Assembly: GCA_963575745.1 (NCBI GenBank)
Contig: CAUYUJ010020615.1
Coordinates: 967,236-1,031,235, forward strand
DNA from: Prorocentrum cordatum
Taxonomy: Eukaryota > Sar > Dinophyceae > Prorocentrales > Prorocentraceae
DNA: 64,000 nt
Direction: 5' to 3'
Position numbers and translations under genes: made by a program
Notes under the pieces: generated by a model
What the model was told of the DNA's origin: nothing
Database searches by the model: none
What the model saw: only the letters and a program-made list of their open reading frames with translations
In this document: piece after piece, positions 33,811 through 43,108 of the stretch
Numbering within the stretch: position 1 is the first letter of the stretch
Layout: each line of letters starts with the position of its first letter

Positions 33811-34311
33811 ATGGCAGACTGGCAACGAGAGACCCTCATCCCCCTTGCGAAGCAGCCCAGGCCCAAGGCAATCTCGGCCGAGGCACGAGCCCTGAAGGGA
33901 GCGGCGCGTCTCCCCGACGAAGATGTGAAAGTGCGCGAGGACTTGCGCCTCGTAGGGGTCAAGTTCCTCGGTGGGCGAGAGGCGGGAAGTGGCGCGAAAA
34001 CGCAGACAAGATCGGGACAAAGTCGGAGCGGGATAAACATCTGGATGTATTTGAGATCCCGCGGTTATGGGATGCGTCTGGCGCCGCAACCTTCTCAGAG
34101 CGATACTCTGAATAAAGCGTTCTGGAACGCTCTCCGGTCCAGATCCTTTGCCTGCCTGAAACGCCGCACGTGGAGCCGCATGCAACCACTCAAAAACGGA
34201 ATCCAGAAAGCGCTCGAGGCATGCAACATGCGCCTGCAGGAACAACAAAGCAAACGCCTGAGAATCGGGCAGGGGGGGGCGCAGATGACTCTCTAAGGGC
34301 ATCAATGGATT
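33811..34311 (+). pseudogene. Possible coding relic, function unknown
   Basis: Two plus frames look protein-like in succession: 33,811-33,985 (SAEARALKGAARLPDEDVKV...) and then a shifted frame reading KWRENADKIGTKSERDKHLD and FEIPRLWDASGAATFSERYS, interrupted by a TAA near 34,110 and continuing to about 34,311. The first frame also stays open to 34,296. Bias is moderate. This could be the 3' continuation of the decayed gene ending at 33,425, but nothing proves it. Confidence 0.3.
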
Positions 34312-34675
34312 AATTGGGGATGCCTCGGGGCGGAAGAGTGGCGAGGGCGACAAGTCAGCTCGGCAGGGCATGGTGTGCCCTGTGGAGCAACGGTGCGGGA
34401 ACACCAACGAGAGACCAATGTTCGACACGTGCTCCCACACAGGCGCGCCCACTCTCGATTGCCAGTGGCGCGTTGAGACGGCATCCTCGCGGTACTTGAG
34501 AGATGCACACTATGGTGTTCCCAAGATCGAATGTTTGCCTCAGCAGCTTTGCGGTGGCATCGGTACTTGTGAAAACCTGAACGATCGAGAATTTCCGATA
34601 GCTCAACTCAATCGGCATCAACCGAGTCCAGGGCACTGGCTGCGCTCAACCTGGAACGCCCTCTCTAGGGCAGGG

Positions 34676-34878
34676 CCTGGAATCGAATCGATGAATCGGA
34701 TCGGCGATCGAAACGAATCAGATCGGCAAAAGTCGGCAGCCGAGTCGGGAGAGGTCGAATCGGCGGAAATCGGCAAGTTAGTAAACCTCCAGTGAGACAT
34801 CGGAATCCGAATCGGGATCCGAAGTCGAACCGAATCGGAAGCCTTTGCAATCGAATCGAATCGGAGGAATCGGAAGGC
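34676..34878 (+). repeat. Dispersed repeat J, copy 1
   Basis: GAATCGATGAATCGG..., CGGCGATCGAAACGAATC and GGTCGAATCGGCGGAAATC. The same order of motifs recurs at 62,518-62,722. It is rich in AATCGGA units. Confidence 0.85.
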
Positions 34879-35085
34879 CCCCTCCGCGTCAACGCGGCGC
34901 GACCCTACCGTACGCAGGAGGATGGGAGGTCAGGCGCAGTGCCTGCAACGAGGCAGCTCGCGGCCGCTCCCTGACTCGCCTCGAGCCCGTCTTGTGCGGT
35001 TACTTTGCCCTGTTGCGTCCCATTTTGGGCTTGGACCCGCCGCGCGACCGCTGACGCCACGCCAGAATACTGTAAAGGGGTACAA

Positions 35086-35229
35086 ATACAACTGATGGTC
35101 AGGATGCGCGATAAGGATGCAGGCTCCTTGCACGCCCGTGTCGAGACCCTTCGAGCGGGGCTGGCCATCGGAAGGGGCTACGGATGGACCGAGGAGGCAA
35201 GGATGCAAGGGGGACCCTTGGGAAGGTGA
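35086..35229 (+). mobile_element. Foldback element family B, copy 3, right end lost
   Basis: Begins TACAACTGATGGTCAGGATG and follows the family B body (CGCGATAAGGATGCAGG, GGATGGACCGAGGAGG, CCCTTGGGAAGG). The right terminal repeat is absent. Confidence 0.75.
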
Positions 35230-35328
35230 CCCTTTCGTTTGCAGCCCTCTGCTGGAGGTCACCAGGGCGGTCTTGTGAGCACGCAGTCGCGGGGAGCAAG
35301 GCGAGTGTCCCGAGCCAGCCCCGTGCAT

Positions 35329-35422
35329 TTGTCGGTTTCGCACGTGTACTTTCGCAAGATGACCTCAAATGCTCCTCGATGGCCCTTACCGCGAAAATAT
35401 ACACATGTCCGACGATGCCGAG
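35329..35422 (+). mobile_element. Foldback element family G, copy 2
   Basis: Left arm GTCGGTTTCGCACGTGTACT and TTTCGC; right arm GCGAAAATATACACATGTCC then GACGATG. The arms pair as an imperfect inverted repeat. Confidence 0.75.
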
Positions 35423-35505
35423 CCCAGGGTAATTTGGCCCTTGGGGCCCCCAAACGGTCCGCGGACAGACCTAGATGAGCAAAACAGCAGCTGCCAAGAC
35501 ATACA

Positions 35506-35632
35506 CTTCCGGAGGTCCGCGTAAATTTCTGTAATCGGCGCTGACCCCTCTCCCCGGCGCGCAGAGCGCGCAAGAGGCGGCGCCGGAGGCGCCAACAGGG
35601 GGGCTCAGCGCAGATTCACGAAATCCACGAGA
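35506..35632 (+). mobile_element. Foldback element family E, copy 1
   Basis: Left arm CCGGAGGTCCGCGTAAATTT and CTGTAATCGGCGCTGA; right arm TCAGCGCAGATTCACGAAAT and CCACG. Related copies lie at 37.7 and 61.1 kb. Confidence 0.7.
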
Positions 35633-35710
35633 AGCTTCGAAAGCTTATGTTGATGTAGTTTTTTGTCCTTCGATGATTGGGCCGATGGGATTCGCAAGTC
35701 GTTGAGCAAC

Positions 35711-35833
35711 CTGCAGTGCTGCCTCGCCGCGACATGGAGGCGGCTCCTCCATGGACACGTACCCGCTGTCATCCTTGTCGAGCGTCTTGTACAGAAGCCG
35801 CACGTCGCCCTGCCAGCCCATGTGGGTGCACGC
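35711..35833 (-). CDS. EF-hand exon of a calcium-binding protein
   Basis: On the minus strand a polypyrimidine 3' splice site (CGCACTTCAG) opens an exon at 35,833 and a GT donor (CTGCAG|GTTGCT) closes it at 35,711: 123 nt, 41 codons, phase 0 at both ends. It reads ACTHMGWQGDVRLLYKTLDK, then the loop DKDDSGYVSMEE (35,744-35,779). That loop has Asp at positions 1 and 3, Ser 5, Gly 6, a hydrophobic residue at 8 and Glu 12, a canonical EF-hand calcium site, preceded by a matching helix. EF-hand proteins are unusually abundant in dinoflagellates. Codons end almost always in G or C in the first two thirds. The last residues (PPPCRGEAALQ) fit less well, so the exon may end earlier or a frameshift may be present. 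Confidence 0.68.
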
Positions 35834-36592
35834 CTGAAGTGCGTTTTGGGGGGCGGAGCAAGGGAGAGGGAGAGTGAAACGAAGAAGGAGGGTGAGAGAA
35901 GCCGTTTCGACACGATGCTCGATGGTGTGCCAGGCCGTGGCAATATCACAACATTCTGCGAGCGCCACACGTGCGCACGCCATCACGCCAGATCCTGCCA
36001 GCACCGCGAGTGCCCATGAGCGCCACGATACTTCTGTGAAAACCAATGCACGCCTGTGAACGGCTTGCGGGCTTTCGGTTAATGCTTGGAGGCCAGGAGG
36101 GAGGGGGAAAAGCATGCGCTATGCCTAGGATATGGTTTAGTCTCGAGGTCTAGAGGCGGGGACAGTCGGTCCTACTACCACAGCACTTTTTCGCGTCCAA
36201 GTCCTCCTGCAGGAGGAAGGCGAAAGGAGAAGGACATAAACAAGGCAAGGGAGAAAGATCGAACACAGCCGCGACGGACAGATCCTTCGACGCCAACCTC
36301 TCGGAGCCCGTTTCGGGCCTGGGGCCCGTCACCCGGGGTGAAACACCGCCTGAGATCCACCCGACACGCCACTCTGGGAGGAGGACACCGAGAGAGCGAG
36401 AGATCGAGGAGTCGAGGATCGACAGAGCGAGGCTCGAGAGGTCGAGGTCTGAGGCCAGGGGCCTTCGAGGAACGAGAACCGAGAGATCGAGGATGCAAGG
36501 GGCACCAGTCTTGAGCGGACTCCGGTCGGGACACCCCGCGGCCGGGACACCCCGCGGCCCGACCCCCCTGCGGGGTTCTGAGCTGACTGCAG

Positions 36593-36660
36593 CCAAAGTT
36601 CCGACGCGGGGATCCTTGGACAAGGAACAGCGCGCCTCTCTGGGCCAGAGCTGCGCCCAG
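36593..36660 (+). other. Weak plus-strand exon candidate
   Basis: A 68-nt span between GACTGCAG and GCCCAG|GTGCAC reads KVPTRGSLDKEQRASLGQSC. It is too short to be trusted, and neighbouring exon-like pieces favour the minus strand. Confidence 0.15.
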
Positions 36661-36954
36661 GTGCACGAGGGGGGGTCAGAAATTGAGCACCGAGCCCAGT
36701 CAAACCATGGTGGACTTTATCCCAAACGTTTCACCGTATGTTCTCTATCTTCGGCGTCTGCCATCCTCAGACAACGCGTCAGGCTCAGACAGCCGTCGTT
36801 CGGACCAAGGACTGAGAGATAGGGGGGCGGAGGAAAAGGAGGAGGAAACCAAGGGTCGCAAGGGTTGTGATCTCCAGGGTCTCAACGCCTGGCCTGGGCT
36901 GCCTCTGGATGGCTCCTGTGAGGAAAGTGGGCGGGCGAGTGTTGCTGCGGCGTT

Positions 36955-37008
36955 CTCTCTCTCTCTCTCTCTTTATCCCTTTCTCTCTCTCTCTCTCCCT
37001 CTCTCTTG
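36955..37008 (+). repeat. TC microsatellite
   Basis: (TC)n in two runs. Confidence 0.9.
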
Positions 37009-37013
37009 TGCAG

Positions 37014-37124
37014 TCATCGCGCTACCACAAGGAAGTTTGAGGGAGGAACGAATGGGATGTTCTGGGCACGGTGGTCCTCTGCCACGAACCGGTTCCCCGA
37101 CCTGGATCTGAGGAACGGCCAGAA
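37014..37124 (-). CDS. Possible terminal exon with an FWPxLRxxSGNxxVAE motif
   Basis: On the minus strand a 3' splice site (AGGCTCAG) precedes FWPFLRSRSGNRFVAEDHRA and then NIPFVPPSNFLVVAR, ending in TGA at 37,014: 37 codons including the stop. A related segment at 41,889-41,950 (minus) reads FWPSLRVGSGNLLVAEARRG, with many of the differences at third codon positions, which argues that selection on protein acted on one or both. Function unknown. Confidence 0.42.
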   Translation of the reverse strand, partial: FWPFLRSRSGNRFVAEDHRAQNIPFVPPSNFLVVAR

Positions 37125-37345
37125 CTGAGCCTGCTGAACCCAAATGGCCCTTCCTTCAGCGTTTTGTTTTTCTCTGGAAGCGCGCTTTCGAACGGACACA
37201 ACCCAGGGGTCGAGTCCCTGCTTAAGCGAGGACTCGATCCCTCGTCCGTTCAGCACGCGCGCGCAGCCCCACGCTCCGTGAGGAGAACAAAACCGACTGC
37301 GGCGCGCGCCACTGCACAAATCCGAGGTGCCTTTCGCACTCTCAC

Positions 37346-37464
37346 AAGTGTCCAGGGAGGTTGTGAAGCCATGTGCCACGTGCTCTCTTGGGGAACGCAC
37401 GGGCCAGACGCCCCCTTGGACAACGAACCCGCCGGTGCCGTGCGTGTCGCCCCGCTCCGTCGGG
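37346..37464 (-). CDS. Exon-like coding segment, strand not fully certain
   Basis: The minus-strand reading between GGGCCTCCAG (3' site) and ACTT|GTGAGAG (5' site) gives RGDTHGTGGFVVQGGVWPVR and SPREHVAHGFTTSLDTCE, about 76% G/C-ending codons. The plus strand is also open here (37,356-37,520, GGPEMLGKVTPWDREVDR) with equal bias, so orientation rests on neighbouring minus-strand exons. Function unknown. Confidence 0.33.
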
Positions 37465-37544
37465 CTGGAGGCCCGGAAATGCTCGGGAAGGTGACGCCTT
37501 GGGACCGGGAAGTGGACAGGGTGTCGAGCCAAAGCGTGGTCCCT

Positions 37545-37593
37545 CCTCCCTCCTCCCTCCTCCCTCCTCCCTCCTCCCTCCTCCCTCCTCCCT
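37545..37593 (+). repeat. CCTCCCT heptanucleotide repeat
   Basis: Six or seven tandem CCTCCCT units. It would act as a polypyrimidine tract on the plus strand. Confidence 0.95.
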
Positions 37594-37600
37594 GGGCCAG

Positions 37601-37692
37601 AACTGGCGGAGCGACACGCTGTCCAGAAGTTCCCAGCCGTACTCCGACACCATCCAGGGGGGCGTGGGCACGAGAACAAGCAGCTGCATCAA
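37601..37692 (-). CDS. Exon-like coding segment, strand not fully certain
   Basis: The minus reading is QLLVLVPTPPWMVSEYGWEL and LDSVSLRQFWPR, about 86% G/C-ending codons, and it looks natural. The plus reading (NWRSDTLSRSSQPYSDTIQG) follows a good polypyrimidine-CAG acceptor at 37,600 and is also biased. I favour minus because both neighbours do. Family E copy 2 follows directly on its right side. Confidence 0.33.
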
Positions 37693-37698
37693 CTATCA

Positions 37699-37838
37699 CT
37701 GTTGGAGCTCCGCGCGGATTTCCTGGATCGGCGCTGGACCCCCCTCCCTGGCGCGCTCCGCGCGCCAGGGGCGGAGCCAGAGGCGCCGCCAGTGGGGCCC
37801 AGCGCCGATCAAAAAAATCCCCGCGGACCTCAGAGCAT
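37699..37838 (+). mobile_element. Foldback element family E, copy 2, between two exon-like segments
   Basis: Left arm TTGGAGCTCCGCGCGGATTT and CCTGGATCGGCGCTGGACCC; right arm CAGCGCCGATC, AAATCCCCGCGGACCTCAGA. The arms pair over about 40 bases with mismatches. It separates the coding-like segments at 37,601-37,692 and 37,830-37,949. Confidence 0.78.
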
Positions 37839-37949
37839 GCATTTCTGTGCCTCCTTGTATCCTGCGAGGACAGGAGGACGACCCGCGGCACCGGCCTTGA
37901 AGACGTCCCCCTTCGACACCACCATCGAGTCGGTGGGGCTGAGCGCCAT
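37830..37949 (-). CDS. Short coding-like segment, function unknown
   Basis: The minus-strand frame from ATG at 37,949 reads MALSPTDSMVVSKGDVFKAG and AAGRPPVLAGYKEAQKCML, ending in a TGA at 37,830 that lies in the family E terminal repeat. About 70% of codons end in G or C. The real exon probably extends upstream (right) and is spliced before the TGA; a noncanonical GC or GA donor would be needed, as is known in dinoflagellates. Confidence 0.42.
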   Translation of the reverse strand: MALSPTDSMVVSKGDVFKAGAAGRPPVLAGYKEAQKCML

Positions 37950-38714
37950 GCGCCTGCGCGCCGACGGCCGCCGCCGAGGCCGACGCCGCGCGCCCTCGGC
38001 CCAATGCCGCCGGAGGGCGCCGATTGGCCAGCGATCGGGTGCCGAAGGCAGGCGGTCAAGAAAGAGGGGGGGGGTCCTGCTCCTCCTCCTCGTCCTCCTC
38101 GTCCTCCTCCTCCTCCTCCCTCCGCGCAAACTCGTCGTAAAAATCACAAGAGCTTCACGGATGGAGGGTGGCTGTTTTCCAAAATGTGACTCTCGCCTTA
38201 GCGCTGCGCACATTCTTCTTAACCTTTTGCAGCAGTGTCAAATATTATCATGGTGAACGTCCAATAAGTGGCGTTCTGGCGTGATGTCGGATTTTCAGGG
38301 CGTAACAATCAGGCTGATTCGCGGTGTTGAAGTCCCAGGATGTTTGTTCTCTTACGATTCGGGATCGTCAAGACGCAAAAACAAGGGTGATTCAACGCTG
38401 GACGAAAACGGCCTGGGACCGACACCGACGGACCTGGACCCGCACAAACGACGGCCGCGACGCCCTCTCGCGAACCGAAAACGGAAAATTCCTGAATAGA
38501 CGAGTCAGGGTAGGAGGTTTATCCACCTCCGAGTGATTCACGGCGTTGAAGTCTCAAGATTGGCTTTCTGAGACAGTTCTGGATTTTCAAACGGTTGTCT
38601 TCCAACGGGGCGCTTCCCTCAATGAAAATGAATCCTTGTAGGGGCCTGAGAAGAGGGAACTTGGAGGGAGGGTCTACTGCAAGTTCGTTGATGAGTCTTG
38701 GGTTTACTCTGGTC

Positions 38715-38820
38715 CTCCTCCTCCTCCTCCTCCTCCTCCTCCTCCTCCTCCTCCTCCTCCTCCTCCTCCTCCTCCTCCTCCTCCTCCTCCTCCTCCTCCT
38801 CCTCCTCCTCCTCCTCCTCC
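38715..38820 (+). repeat. Pure TCC microsatellite
   Basis: About 35 uninterrupted TCC units, the purest in the window. Confidence 0.98.
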
Positions 38821-38989
38821 CCCCTCCCTCCCCCTCCTCCTCCTATATCCGCCTCCTCATGGCCCTACGCCCAGTACACATGTGCACAGCTTCTTTAACA
38901 TTCGCAAGAACTCACCCCCTGGGAATTCGACAATGCTACAGCCAGCTCAGAATTGTCTGGACTGCGCGGGTGGTAGCGACTTGGATTGT

Positions 38990-39449
38990 CGAGAAAATTG
39001 GACGGTGGGCGAAGTTTGAGAATGCAGCACAACTGAGCACCCATACGTTTGGACATAATGACATTATAAACATTGAACAGTGGAGACAAGTTGGACGGCC
39101 ACATGACATCAGCAACTTGAAAATATGCAGCGAGGCAAGAGGGTCAACAATCCATCATCGGCATGTCAGAACTTACATCTGGGATTATAATGGGGAATAT
39201 GGGCTGCGTTTTAGGTACCACTATGAATGTAATTGCACCTGATACCAAACATACGAATGCCAGCCTTACGTTCACAAGACAACACGACCACACAGCGGAA
39301 GCAGATATTTGTGGACGATGATGAATCAGATGTACGTGGACGAGGATGAGTCAGATGCCGAAGCCATGATGCAGGCCCTGCCCGAGGACAAGTCAACGGA
39401 GGTGTTCGACATTCCTCCTGGGTGGTATCGCAGCGCCTCTTCGAGCTAA
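38990..39449 (+). pseudogene. Possible coding relic with acidic C-terminus
   Basis: One plus frame reads RWAKFENAAQLSTHTFGHND and INIEQWRQVGRPHDISN, passes a TGA at 39,240-39,242, and continues to MYVDEDESDAEAMMQALPED and STEVFDIPPGWYRSASSS before TAA at 39,447. A 25-bp near-duplication (GTGGACGATGATGAATCAGA / GTGGACGAGGATGAGTCAGA) puts a second VDDDESD in another frame. Bias is present only in the last 40 codons. Function unknown. Confidence 0.33.
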
Positions 39450-39904
39450 ATGTAACCGAGAGCTGCGCATTCACAACTCCAGGAAGCTTCGCACGCTGGC
39501 CTCATAGCATGTGTGTTTAGGCGCCGGCCAGGAAACATACGGCCTCGTAATCTTGAGCGCTGTAGCTGTCTATAAAGCGTGGGAGGAGCTTATGCTGTCT
39601 GCGACCTGCGCAGAGTGGACTACCACCTCCCCGCAATTCTGAGCGAATCCCACTCAGCCCTTGCCCCCCGCTCTGCACACCCTCGTACCGACTGCGCTCG
39701 CTATCTAGCCTCCCCTCGCTTCCCCCACCGCGCTCAGGGAAGGATCTACGGGGAGTATAGGAGTGGGGCATGATCCACAATGACGCGCTGCTGACCTGCC
39801 GCTCGCGTCGCATGCTCTACATGTGGGGCGAGACTCTGTCAGGAGCCGCTCACCGGGATCAGACTTACCAGGGGTTGCGCAGATGAGTTGTTCAGAGACT
39901 CGTA

Positions 39905-40903
39905 TCAAAGATAAAGGGGAAACATTTCGCGAAAAAAGAAAAAAGGGGAAGAAACCGCGACACAATCCAACGAGGGTGTAGAAACGGACCCGCAGGGTAA
40001 TGAGCGGAAGGGAATGTAGCGAAACCCCTGCAGCAAAGTGGGCGCACCTTCGATGCACAGCGACAGTGGCATCATGACGAGCCAGTCCAATGACCACAGG
40101 GACAATGAATCATCCTCCGACTCCAGTTCCTTCACTCGGCGGGCGTATCGTTTTCCCAACGGGCAGAGATACGCGAGCCTTCTGCACGATTCGGACATGA
40201 TGAAGGCGGCCCGTCTGGCTCTTCCAAATGGTATTCGCGTGGGTGCTGGGTTATTCCTACGATACTGGTTCACATCGTGAGAGCGGGCACTGCCATGAGT
40301 CCCTCGGGCAATCGCTGACCTAATCCTCTTCTTGATCCGGCAGATCCTCGGCCTCCTCCTCCTCAGGGGAGCCGCACCGACCACAGACCGGCGCCCAGCC
40401 CTCGACGGCGAACCCGCTCGCTCCTGGGCGGCGCAGCACCCGCCTGGCACACAGGTCAAGATCGACGGCGAAGGGGCGAATCGTCGATCCCCCGTTTCGT
40501 TTTCCTTCCCCCGTGACGCTCCGGAGACCCAGGTTTGCACTTCTGGCACGCTGGGTCCAAAAAATAGAAGAGTTGATGCTTCACGGGACGCTTCGTCCAG
40601 CGCGATTGCCTCTGCCTTGAAGACTGCTACACGGCAGACTGCCTTGAAGACTGTGCGCGCCCAGTCTCCCCCTTGAAGGACTTCATGCCCTCCTCCTCGC
40701 CCTCCTCGCCTTCTTCTAATTATCCACTCCCACCCCATGTGCCCGCTGACACGCTGAGACCGGCGCCACCCGCGGATGTAGTTGCCATGGGTTCTCTTCA
40801 GGAAGGCCTGGCGCCGCATCACCGGCGGTGCCACACAGGGTGAAGTGCGGAATTGGGTGGAACGAGCAAGGGGGAATGAATCCTCATCCTGCTCCTTCCA
40901 CAA
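39905..40903 (-). CDS. Long minus-strand open frame with an EF-hand-protein-like helix motif
   Basis: 332 codons are open on the minus strand in largely non-repetitive sequence. Near its start, bounded by GCGCCAG (exon from 40,807) and CG|GTCTCA (40,761), it reads AFLKRTHGNYIRGWRR. That resembles the helix, with a GWRR motif, that precedes EF-hands in many dinoflagellate proteins, as I recall them. Later parts (CRRLAYLCPLGKRYARRVKE, LESEDDSLSLWSLDWLVMMP) look protein-like, but the plus strand is equally open at 40,048-40,280. It is probably a mix of a real short exon and chance openness. It lies upstream, on the same strand, of the EF-hand exon at 35.7 kb. Confidence 0.3.
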   Translation of the reverse strand: MWKEQDEDSFPLARSTQFRTSPCVAPPVMRRQAFLKRTHGNYIRGWRRSQRVSGHMGWEWIIRRRRGGRGGGHEVLQGGDWARTVFKAVCRVAVFKAEAIALDEASREASTLLFFGPSVPEVQTWVSGASRGKENETGDRRFAPSPSILTCVPGGCCAAQERAGSPSRAGRRSVVGAAPLRRRRPRICRIKKRIRSAIARGTHGSARSHDVNQYRRNNPAPTRIPFGRARRAAFIMSESCRRLAYLCPLGKRYARRVKELESEDDSLSLWSLDWLVMMPLSLCIEGAPTLLQGFRYIPFRSLPCGSVSTPSLDCVAVSSPFFFFREMFPLYL

Positions 40904-41100
40904 ACAGGAGTCAACTCGTGGGAGGTACTCGCAAGAGCAATCGAAGGCTGTGTCTGCCTGGTTGCAACCATTGAGCCAGACAAGGCCAGAATAAGCCCAG
41001 GAGTAAGCCCCACATGTACAAAAGGGTTCGACAGAACAAAACCAACACGGGATCCTACAGGATTGGGAAGGTTTTCGGTCACGAATACACTAGCCCCGAT
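40819..41100 (-). CDS. Weak candidate coding segment
   Basis: A minus-strand frame after TTGGCAG reads INIGASVFVTENLPNPVGSR and VGFVLSNPFVHVGLTPGLIL. It looks protein-like but third positions are not G/C-biased. A TAA lies just upstream in frame. Possibly transposon-derived. Confidence 0.25.
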   Translation of the reverse strand: MGASVFVTENLPNPVGSRVGFVLSNPFVHVGLTPGLILALSGSMVATRQTQPSIALASTSHELTPVCGRSRMRIHSPLLVPPNSALHPVWHRR

Positions 41101-41129
41101 GTTGATTTGACCTGCCAAGAGTTATAGCC

Positions 41130-41680
41130 TAACGCCACCCTTGCCTCCCGCCCCTTCTCACGAGGCGGACGTAGACAGACAGGGGGGGAAGGCAGGATGG
41201 GACGGGAAGGAGCGGGAGGGGGGAAGTGGAGAGGGAAGGCGGACCCGGGCAGGGGATGGGGGGGGAAGACGGATTGGGGTGGGTAGGACAAGAACGAACG
41301 AACGAACGAACGACCACCGCTGCGGACGGACAAGAGTCAGGACCGAGCTCGGACTAGGCGGTTGTGGCCGTGGCCTCTGGATTCTGGCGTGTCTGGGCAC
41401 ATGCAGTTCGAGGTAATCAAAAACTTGAGGGCAGGGAGGCCACGAAAGGACGAGAGGCAGGAGGGCGGGAGGGGAATGGGGAAGAGACAGCGATATGTGA
41501 AGGTAAGGAAGGATTGGTCACGAGAGACGTGATGAGCGCCGTGGATGCTTCGTGCGAACGTAGCCAGTGGAACGACAACGAATGGAGTTCGCGAATAGGC
41601 AAGTGGATTAGCCGATCGGCACAGGCAGCAAACGTACAGAAGTATGGGCAAGGGGTGGGGAAGGACGGAGGCGAGCAGTG
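41130..41680. other. Unassigned; purine-rich patch
   Basis: GGGA/GGGG-rich at 41,185-41,300 with (CGAA)n at 41,296-41,312. No gene seen. Confidence 0.4.
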
Positions 41681-41888
41681 AGCCGAATCAACCCTCAACG
41701 TCTCCTGAAACGCCTTCGCGAGTGCCTCCTCTTCGCGGCCTCATCGCAGTCGGGATCTGGCCGAGGCTGTATGCTGACCGATCGCCTCGCGCCGCTGCCA
41801 GCGAGCGAGCGGGCCCGCCTCGCGCCAACAGTCACCGCGCCCAACACAGTGAACACCGCAGAAAGGAACGGAGGGGGGCCGTTCTCGC

Positions 41889-41950
41889 CACGGCGAGCCT
41901 CGGCCACGAGCAGGTTCCCCGACCCAACTCGAAGGGACGGCCAGAAAACC
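41889..41950 (-). other. Second copy of the FWPxLRxxSGN coding-like segment
   Basis: Reads FWPSLRVGSGNLLVAEARRG on the minus strand; it parallels 37,070-37,124. No clear splice sites here, so it may be a relic or a dispersed repeat. Confidence 0.4.
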
Positions 41951-42190
41951 ACACAGTCGGACTTGATTGGGGAGGACACGCGAGAGGACACGAGACCCTT
42001 CCGACGGCTACACTGCCATGGGAATGTAAAAGGCACGGGTCTCTAAAGACAGGACACAAGGTTACCCCTGCCTTGGCAGGGTCAACCTACTAATCAAGGC
42101 CGACTGTAGAACCCTCCTGATCCCTCCATGGCCCCCATCTTAAGTGCACCCGCTCGCCAATGTGCAGCGGGCGCAGCCGCAACCGTGCCA

Positions 42191-42390
42191 GAGCACGGCA
42201 AGTTCGTGTCGTGCCGACTTCGGCGTTGGCTCCTGACACTGAGAAGATCGCTCGACGTTGAACGATCGGCCGCTTCAAAAACGCCAGATCCTTCAACCTC
42301 GACCGATTCTGGATCGCCGGCGGCGTTCAACATTGCACGCCCGCAGCGGGGTCGCCGTCCGTCGACACGACGCGAACCTACCGTGTGCAC
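42191..42390 (+). mobile_element. Foldback element family F, copy 1
   Basis: Left arm GAGCACGGCAAGTTCGTGTC then GTGCCGAC; right arm GTCGACACGACGCGAACCTA then CCGTGTGCAC. The reverse complement of the right arm matches the left over about 28 bases. The interior has GATTCTGGATCGCCGGCGGC and GTTCAACATT. Confidence 0.78.
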
Positions 42391-42411
42391 TGCTCAGGCT
42401 CAGGCCCACAA

Positions 42412-42572
42412 CCTAGTCAAATCTGATAGCAAGGATGCGCGATTATAAAGGATGCAGGCCCCTTGGACGCCCATGTCGAGGCCCTGCGGGCGGGGCTGGC
42501 CATCGAGAGTGAGAAAGGAAGAACCAGAGAGGCACGGATGCAAGGGCACCCTTGGGATGGTTACCCATCTAG
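42412..42572 (+). mobile_element. Foldback element family B, copy 4
   Basis: Starts TAGTCAAATCTGATAGCAAG, keeps GGATGCGCGATTATAAAGGA, CCTTGGACGCCCATGTCGAG and CCCTTGGGATGG, and loses a clean right end. Confidence 0.75.
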
Positions 42573-42690
42573 AGGAACAAAACACGGCATAAACATGAAC
42601 ATTCGGAGGTACATGCGGATGTCTTGCACCTGCGCAGGACCACCCGCCAGGAGGCTCCAACGCGAAAGTTTATGTCTATGCCGCTTGTTT

Positions 42691-42906
42691 GAGGGGCAAC
42701 GATCGGGGGGGATAGGCGTACTGGGGGAAACATCGACCTGTAATCGGCGATACATTGCCGACAGATCGGCGACAGGCCCCCGATGACGAACCCGCACGTT
42801 CCTTGGCGGGGTGGGGATATCGGGCCCCTTATCGGCGATCAATGTGCGATTGGGGGCCGATGCAGCACCCCCCCTATGCCTATCCCTCGTATCGTTGCCC
42901 CTGAGA
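42691..42906 (+). mobile_element. Foldback element family D, copy 1
   Basis: Left end GAGGGGCAACGATCGGGGGG then ATAGGCGTAC; right end CTATGCCTATCCCTCGTATC then GTTGCCCCTGAG, an inverted match of about 36 bases. The interior is ATCGGCGAT-rich (ATCGGCGATACATTGCCGAC, CCCCTTATCGGCGATCAATG). Confidence 0.82.
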
Positions 42907-42942
42907 CGACAACCCCGCTTCCTTCGACTGGGGAAACCAGAA

Positions 42943-43042
42943 CGTACCGGTACCGCTACTCCCCGGACCTCTCCTGGGGTGCGTTCTGACCGAAACTTCA
43001 AGGCGAATCCAGCGGTGGCGACAAGGGCCCCCCAGGAGGCCC
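42943..43042 (+). mobile_element. Foldback element family C, copy 3
   Basis: GTACCGGTACCGCTACTCCC, TCCTGGGGTGCGTTCTGACC and GCGAATCCAGCGGTGGCGAC. The right inverted end is not preserved. It abuts family D copy 1. Confidence 0.75.
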
Positions 43043-43065
43043 AAACAGGAGGAAATCGATGGCCG

Positions 43066-43108
43066 TCCCCTATGCCTATCCCCCCCTGTCGTTGCCCCTA
43101 ACTTTCCT
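43066..43108 (+). repeat. Solo right end of family D
   Basis: CCCCTATGCCTATCCCCCCC then TGTCGTTGCCCCTAAC matches the family D right terminus with no body attached. Confidence 0.6.

Noticed and set aside
35012-35036. GCGTCCCATTTTGGGCTTGG resembles the leader
   Set aside because: Too many mismatches outside CCATTTTGG; no reading frame follows.
37356-37700. Plus-strand gene with exons 36,593-36,660, 37,356-37,520 and 37,601 onward
   Set aside because: Splice sites and phases do work on the plus strand, but the minus-strand readings are equally or more protein-like, and the EF-hand exon nearby is minus. Kept as minus with low confidence.
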